DNA of 64,000 nucleotides from Haematobia irritans. Lineage: Eukaryota > Arthropoda > Insecta > Diptera > Muscidae. Below are positions 53,470 through 64,000 of this stretch, in pieces. Location of the stretch: contig NC_134397.1 of NCBI RefSeq assembly GCF_050003625.1, forward strand, positions 94,281,562-94,345,561, written 5' to 3'. The position numbers and the translations under genes are program-made. The notes beneath the pieces were generated by a model. It did no database searches. It saw only the letters and a program-made list of their open reading frames with translations, and was not told where the DNA came from. How positions within the stretch are numbered: position 1 is the stretch's first letter; each line of letters opens with the position of its first letter.

Positions 53470-55478
53470 GGATGAATAACCATGTTCATCATACGCCCCC
53501 TGCTCTCCACAAATAGATGGCGCTAATAACCATAAAGATAAAAACAATATTCGGCCGCACATGACATGGTCACGATCTAAAATGTTATGGTATTCGTCAA
53601 AAATATCTTTCTTCCAGTTAAAAGAACATGGTCACAACCTAAAATGTTTTGATCGTTATGAAAAAAACTTTTTTCGTCGTCGAAAAAAGGACGCCACTTG
53701 AAAAAAGACAACACAAAATTAACTTCATTTAATTATAAACTAATTCATTGTTTATTTGTATTTATAATATTGTGAAAGCAAACATCGAATATTTTTATAC
53801 ACTCTATTTTGGTTCAATTTCAACAATAAGTAATCATTCCATATTTACTTCGTGCCCATGAAATGTACCAACGCAGACATCATGTAACTGCAAATAAAGA
53901 TGCATTATAAATACCATATATCAAAATGCAGAACAAAAACAGGTACATTTTTTTCAATTACACTTTCCTTTTTTGTGTTCACATAAAACCATGTGCCACT
54001 TCTGAATAAATAAATTAACACAAAACACAGTAATTCAGTATTCCATTCCAAGAAACAATCAACATACGACTGACGCGCAAAATGAAAATCGTGTGTACCT
54101 GCTCAATGTTTTTATAAAATTCTTTTCGCTGCAAAAAATTAAAAAATTAAATGGTCACGAAAACAATGTACATGGTCTTTATGGCCATGTAATGGTTCTA
54201 ACCATGTCTATACACGCTCACAAAAAATCGCTTCTGTAACATATACTCCCAAACATATTTTGCTTCAAGCATATACATTTTTGGGTATTGCCCAAACATT
54301 TATATGTTTGATCTCTTCCAATATATAATATGTTTGAAAGCATATTGGTATAAACAATATATGTTTGGGTAGTCTAAGTTCCAAACATTTTGTATTTTTG
54401 CATCCAAATTCAATAATGTTGTCTTCCAAAAAAACAATATGTTATTATGTGAACATATAATATGTTTGGAAGCATTTTGCACCCAAAAATATTATATGCT
54501 TAAAAAAAATTCTCCCAAACAATATTGTGCTCAAAATTTTATTTATTTATTTATATATTTACAATCACAATGAATTATGAAAATAAACAGGTAATATAGG
54601 TGCTAACAACATAGGTTTTCGACCTGAATGCTCAAAATTTTGTTTCTGCTCAATTGTATATTCCCCCACATCTTTCTCACTTCCACGAGATTTTTTAGTT
54701 CTTAGCACCTTTTTCTGTAATACAAACATTGTAGAAGAAATTATTCAATTGTATGATTTTTTTTATTTTAATTTTACCTTTTGCCGGACGGGGATTCGAA
54801 CAGCGGACCACACAGTTTGTAAGGATCAAAGAAGTAGCTGATCAATTGCCCAAGGAAAAATAAAATGTTAATTTTGTAATAACAAGCAACAACCACCAAC
54901 TTAATTCAATATCGCTCCCTGTTAAATAGCGCTCCAAGCTACTAAACACATATATGTTTATAGGCTATTTCTAAATTAATATATGTTTGCATCCAAGCAT
55001 ATTATATTTACAAACATTTTATGTCCCAAACATAATATGTTCTAACATATTAACATATATGTCCCAAACATGTTATGCTAGTTTATGAACATTATATGCT
55101 TGCACTCAAAAATATTGTGTTTAAAAATTTGTGTTCCAAACATATAATGTTTATAGCCAAACATATGAAAAACAGTCTTTTTCATGCGTGTACGTAACCT
55201 ATAAAAATACTTTTTTCTCTGCAAAAAGTAAACAAATTGAACGGTCAGGTACATGATTTTCCCGACCATGTAATGGTCTCAAATTCTATCATTTAAATAA
55301 TAGAACATGTTTGCGGCATTTGAGAACCATTTAATTGCTTATTGTTAACATATATTTTTCTCAGCTCGAAAATTATTTTTACAAAGACAAAATACATGGT
55401 TTTCGCGACAATTACCTACTCTAGATAAGCATTAAATGGATGCGGCAACCATGTCCAAATATGTATTTTCTGTGCGTG
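53470..55478. mobile_element. CATGG-rich CAC...GTG element, left end lost, with nested element
   Basis: Repeated ACCATGT/CATGGTC words on both sides of a nested insertion. The right end TATTTTCTGTGCGTG is followed by TA (55479-55480). Related to the left-end fragment at 35905. The left boundary is not found. Confidence 0.5.
54213..55190. mobile_element. CAC...GTG element (ACATATG family) nested in the CATGG element
   Basis: Left CACGCTCACAAAAAATCGC, right CTTTTTCATGCGTG, TA on both sides (54211-54212, 55191-55192). It shares CAAACATATTTTGC, ATATGTTTGGAAGC and CACCTTTTTCTGTAATAC blocks with 22420-23635. Its central pair is reduced to one partial tRNA-like module (54783-54823, minus; B box GTTCGAATCCCCG, A box lost), and 54535-54650 is an unrelated insertion. 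Confidence 0.75.
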
Positions 55479-55580
55479 TATTCACTATGAGTGTTAAGAA
55501 TTGAATAACTCGAAATTTCTAAATTAATATGTGTTTACATCCACACATAATATATGTGGACTTACGACAAAATGACATAA

Positions 55581-56563
<983 letters not shown>

Positions 56564-56590
56564 TATATATATATATATATATATATATAT

Positions 56591-57298
<708 letters not shown>

Positions 57299-57427
57299 AC
57301 AAAACAAATTAAGTCCACATAAGGGTTGTGTAACTGACGATTTTTTTTACAAAACAACATATTTCGAGTCATGGTGTTTTGTCGAAAATAACAGATCAAA
57401 ATAAACGCATACACTCAAAACACACAA

Positions 57428-57527
57428 NNNNNNNNNNNNNNNNNNNNNNNNNNNNNNNNNNNNNNNNNNNNNNNNNNNNNNNNNNNNNNNNNNNNNNNNN
57501 NNNNNNNNNNNNNNNNNNNNNNNNNNN
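57428..57527. other. Assembly gap (100 N)
   Basis: One hundred N, a conventional unknown-length gap, sitting among near-identical inverted repeats that are hard to assemble. Confidence 0.99.
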
Positions 57528-58026
57528 AATCCCAGTTTGAAAATACAAATTATAACGGACATTTCAAAGTAAAAATTGTTGTCTTAGTTCCAAAAAACTT
57601 TAAACTTTAGCCTATATGTTAAGCGTTTTTATACTAAATCTAGAGATTCTTAGGTCGAAAACCTTAGTTGTTAGTACATATATTTTTTTGTATTTATGTT
57701 CATAATTTATTATGATTTTAAATAAGATAATAATAATCTAGAGATTCAATATTTCAGTTAATTTAAGGACAATTCCTTTAAATCAAACATATGTTTCTTT
57801 ATTTTAAGGAAAATTCGCATACGACTTTAACGGAGGGACGCAAATTTCCAAAATTTGTGTCCTAAATTTAATGAAAAAAGTTTTTGAAGCAAAGATTATA
57901 AACTTAATTTTAATTAAAATTTCGTTATATTAAATAAATTTTTTCTTAATTTTTTGTAAATTGCACATCCAAAAACTTAGGTTGAGTAATCTTTTAATAT
58001 CACGTAAATAGTTTTTTCAATGAATT
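57528..58026. other. AT-rich spacer
   Basis: 57648-57715 (GGTCGAAAACCTTAGTTGTT and following) matches the complement of 54590-54630, a short dispersed repeat. No gene is seen. Confidence 0.4.
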
Positions 58027-58285
58027 CCCTGACAACATTTCAAAGTTCCATTTCATCCTCATCGCTACCACAGACTCGTAAATGTCACTACAACAATCGC
58101 CATCTGTGATGGGGGAAGCATATCAAAAAGTACAAAATGTACATGAAAGTATTTTGCCATCACTACTGTTAGAAATAGCCATTTTATATTTTGTGAAACG
58201 CCAAGCGCAAGTAGCTTATTATAATTTATTTAAATAAAAACTAAAATATAGTGCTAAAAACATTATAAACATAGTTATTATATTA
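58027..58285 (-). mobile_element. Inverted right-end copy of the 55770-56563 element
   Basis: CCCTGACAACATTTCAAAG, then the complement of 56390-56550 (GGCGTTTCACAAAA, CTCGTAAATGTCAC). Continuous with the left arm of the following palindrome. Confidence 0.7.
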
Positions 58286-58941
58286 TCCAGGGTTGAATAA
58301 ATATGTGTTTGAAAATCCTCAAAACAAAAATTTCGCATTTATTCCGCGCTAACTTTTTTATATGTTGAACAATTTTCGACTTTCCAAATGGAATAAAGTG
58401 ATTGTTTTTCAGATATTTTTCCAGACACTCTGCCTCCATCCTTTTACTTCAAACACTCTGCCTCCAACCTTTTACTTCAAAATTAGAACAGTTTATTTTC
58501 GTTTTTACATATTTTTTTTATTTATATAGACAATTTTTCTCAATAAAAGACATGTTTTAGTAATATATTAAATATATTTATTAAGAATCAACAGCATCAA
58601 TTGGCCTTGAAATATTAGTTTATTATTCCTCTATTTTCAATTTCCATGTAATGTTATCAACTGTAAAGCGTATTTTTTCTTCTTCTTCTTGTACCTTTCA
58701 CTTTTAAAAAGTTTCTGCCGTACGATTTTGTTCTCCTTTTACAATTTCAATACCTAGAAATATAAAAAGAAATCATAAACCAATTCGTCACTGAATGTTA
58801 CCTGATAATTGAAGATTGGAAAATGAAGACGAATGAAAGGGTTGTTATTCTGTTGGTGTTTTCTTTCTTTATACACCATCACAAAGTCATTGTTTAATAA
58901 TTTTCAAAAACGAAAAATGTTCTCACTAATTTAAAATAACA

Positions 58942-61800
<2,859 letters not shown>

Positions 61801-62000
61801 GTTGGAGGCAGAGTGTTTGAAGTAAAAGGATGGAGGCAGAGTGTCTGGAAAAATATCTGAAAAAACAATCACTTTATTCCATTTGGAAAGTCGAAAATTG
61901 TTCAACATATAAAAAAGTTAGCGCGGAATAAATGCGAAATTTTTGTTTTGAGGATTTTCAAACACATATTTATTCAACCCTGGATAATATAATAACTATG

Positions 62001-63240
62001 CAGACTAGAAGAATCGGCTTTGAGTTTTAATGCTAAACATCCCATGCTTTTGCCATTCAATGACGTCAATGAAATCGATTAATCTTCGAATCGTTACATA
62101 AGGAAAATAAGCATTGCGGACGTACCGCATTCCTTGCTACGGCGAGACAACGCTTTTGGCCCATCAAAGGAAAGCATTTGGCTCGGGAAACTGTTCACAA
62201 ATGTATACAATGCGCAAGATCAAAACCAAAGCTTATAAAACAAATTATGGGAAATTTGCCAGGAACAAGAGTAACGCCTCCAAGGCCCGCAGGAGTAGAT
62301 TATTGTGGACCAATCTGGGTATATTTCAAAACAAGAGGCAAACGACCTCAGAAAGCATATCTTGCGATATTTTGCTGCTTTTCAACAAAAGCGGTTCACC
62401 TAGAACCTTACAACCGATGCCTTCATTGGGGCGTTGAAAAGATTCATTGGTCGAAGGGGCCATTGCCAAAACCTATATTGTGATAACGCTACCAACTTCG
62501 TGGGAGCAAAAAATCAACTCGCAGAGCTGTCAACCTTGTTATTCTCAACGACAGCTCAAGAAAAAATACAACGAGAATGCGCAACTAGAAGCATTACATT
62601 CCACTTTATACCTCCTCATTTCGGTGGACTTTGGGAAGCAGCTGTAAAATCCGCTAAATGTCTTCTGATAAAGGAAATATCGAGCGCATCCTTGACTTAT
62701 GAAGAAATGGAGACCATTGGCATAGAGGTAGAAGCGATACTAAACTCTAGGCCAACATCACCACCAAATAACCCTAATGACGCCGCTGAAGTGACTCCGG
62801 GCCATTTTTTGATTGGAGCCTCTAACTGCTCAAGTAAACGTCACAGCCCAAGCAACATCATCAACCTTGGCAAAACGATGGGAGTTAGTATCCCGAATAA
62901 AACACCAATTCTGGAAAAGATGGTCCCAGGAATATCTCAATGAACTCCAGCAGCGTAATAAATGGCAAACTAAGTCTCAAAATCTGCAATTGGGCACTAT
63001 AGTCGTAATTAAAGATAACTTGCCTGTCATGAACTGGCGACTTGGTAAAGTCATTGAAACTTTTCCAGGGTCAGATGGTTTCGTCAGGACAGCTGCGGTA
63101 AAAACCTCAACCGGTATCATTAAGCGAGCCATCCACCTACTCGCTTCTCTCCCTCTAGAACAAGCTAATGACGAAAGAGGAGATAATTCGCTTCCGCTCA
63201 ACCAAAGCGCCGCATCCAGCGACAAAGACAATGGTTCACC
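62001..63240 (+). pseudogene. BEL/Pao integrase, second copy of the 38.7-kb family
   Basis: It starts abruptly at the palindrome edge within the sequence equivalent to 51887. It has the integrase N-terminal zinc region (62110-62230), VDYCGPIWVYF (first Asp), then, after a frameshift near 62470, DNATNFVGAKNQLAEL (second Asp), FHFIPPHFGGLWEAAVKSAK (Glu) and EVEAILNSRPTSP. A further frameshift leads to the C-terminal domain FWKRWSQEYLNELQQRNKW and GTIVVIKDNLPVMNWRLGKV (62880-63110). It is more complete than the 52-kb copy but still frameshifted and 5'-truncated. Confidence 0.88.
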
Positions 63241-63811
63241 ACCTCCAAAACATGCTAACCTCCCCATAACCAGCATGCTAGTGATCCTAGTATTATTCCT
63301 CCCACTAGTGATGTGCCAACAAGTTACCTAAACTCCGATTAAAAGCAACCCTGATATACATTTTGAGTGTATTGGTAATATTAAGCCAATTCTATCAGAA
63401 TGGAAACTGCTGATATATTTCGAGCTGGGACCTCTTCATAAGGAACTGCAGCTCTCCGTCAACGGAACCAATGCCTTAGCGAAAACATGCAATCACTCAC
63501 ACTTCCGCGATCAATGTAGTGACCTAATAACACATTTCTACAATATCCAGAAGGATTTGCCAGCCAGTCCCGAAAATCTCGGTCTACGGAAGAAACGAGG
63601 GGCAATAGATATAGTCGGCAACATAGCAAATTCATTATTTGGTGTTCTGGACTCAAATTATTCTGAGAAAATGTCAGGAACAATCAATATTATTAAAACC
63701 GATGAAGCTCGACTGCAAGGCCTACTCCGGAACCAAACCTCATTTCTGGACTCTACCCTTAACCTCATGAAGCAATCTGAAGCTCGGACACAGGAGAGTT
63801 TTGAAAACTAA
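63241..63811 (+). pseudogene. Envelope-like (F-type) ORF remnant of the BEL element
   Basis: Downstream of integrase, a hydrophobic signal-like stretch (about 63265-63320) is followed by a stop at 63329-63331. A glycoprotein-like segment then continues with conserved-looking Cys residues and Asn-x-Ser/Thr sites, a basic RKKR cleavage-like motif at about 63592-63603, and a Gly/Ala/Ile-rich segment immediately after it, then a helical region ending at 63811. Cleavage site plus following hydrophobic stretch is the pattern of F-like envelope proteins captured by insect retroelements. It is truncated: the transmembrane end is missing and sequence jumps to the 3' noncoding tract (CTAACTAAAACC). It is broken by the stop and the deletion. 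Confidence 0.65.
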
Positions 63812-63897
63812 AACATCCTAACTAAAACCTTCTACGTAACCGGAATTGGCTTATGCAAGCCTTTCAAAATTATTCAACCCCCCTAGGGGCCGCAATA

Positions 63898-64000
63898 TGT
63901 TTATTCTCCATGATTTATTTATTTTGTTTGGCAAAATAAAATAAATCTCAAATAGAATAAAAATTAAATTTCAAATTTCTTCCAATTCTTTCCACATTCA
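63898..64000 (+). repeat. 3' LTR of second BEL copy (runs off the window)
   Basis: TGTTTATTCTCCATGATTTA and following, as at 38730 and 52457. It is preceded by the same CCCCCCTAGGGGCCGCAA polypurine-side tract. Confidence 0.85.

Overview
The window looks like intergenic, transposon-dominated DNA from a higher fly, most likely a calyptrate muscoid (Stomoxys/Haematobia/Musca-like). This is inferred from strong AT bias, very many nested elements, dispersed repeats with the phrase ATATGGGAGCTATATC and runs of GACGGACG, an irritans-type (Himar1-like) mariner, TAACC-tailed LINEs, and BEL/Pao and Gypsy elements. I recognise no complete host gene, no functional tRNA or rRNA gene and no CRISPR array. 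One scaffold gap (100 N) lies at 57428-57527. What can be described is a stratigraphy of mobile elements.

Layout. 1-7.8 kb: a LINE tail; a tRNA-headed SINE split by a 5.8-kb composite in which one element (here called T) is inserted, inverted, into another copy of itself; then a decayed LTR-element gag-protease. 8-15 kb: a CAC...GTG element with a tRNA-like module, a hAT element with perfect 8-bp target duplications sitting in a DEK-like coding fragment, a PHD-finger BEL gag remnant and small MITEs. 15-29 kb: a run of CAC...GTG elements (15746, 21420, 22420, 23853, 24941), a CACTA foldback element (20473), two GCTCC satellite blocks and LINE debris. 29-38.6 kb: muscoid dispersed tandem repeats, a LINE with RT and RNase H on the minus strand, a 153-bp tandem array and a dead Himar1-like mariner. 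38.7-53.1 kb: a BEL/Pao element interrupted by a tandem Gypsy insertion that includes one nearly intact 8.9-kb copy with 1678-bp LTRs. 53.5-62 kb: more CAC...GTG elements, long (TA)n tracts, and palindromes of DD41D mariner copies that lack the DNA-binding domain. 62-64 kb: a second copy of the BEL family with integrase and an envelope-like ORF, running off the window.

The most interesting signal is a family of large non-autonomous DNA elements that begin CAC and end GTG. All nine complete copies are flanked by a matched two-base YA duplication (TA in five, CA in four). Some carry tandemly duplicated exon-like modules with conserved splice borders. Others carry a divergent pair of tRNA-like Pol III promoter modules. 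The window also holds both halves of a probable LINE/SINE partnership: the SINE and the LINE at 31.9-34.1 kb share the same 3' tail.
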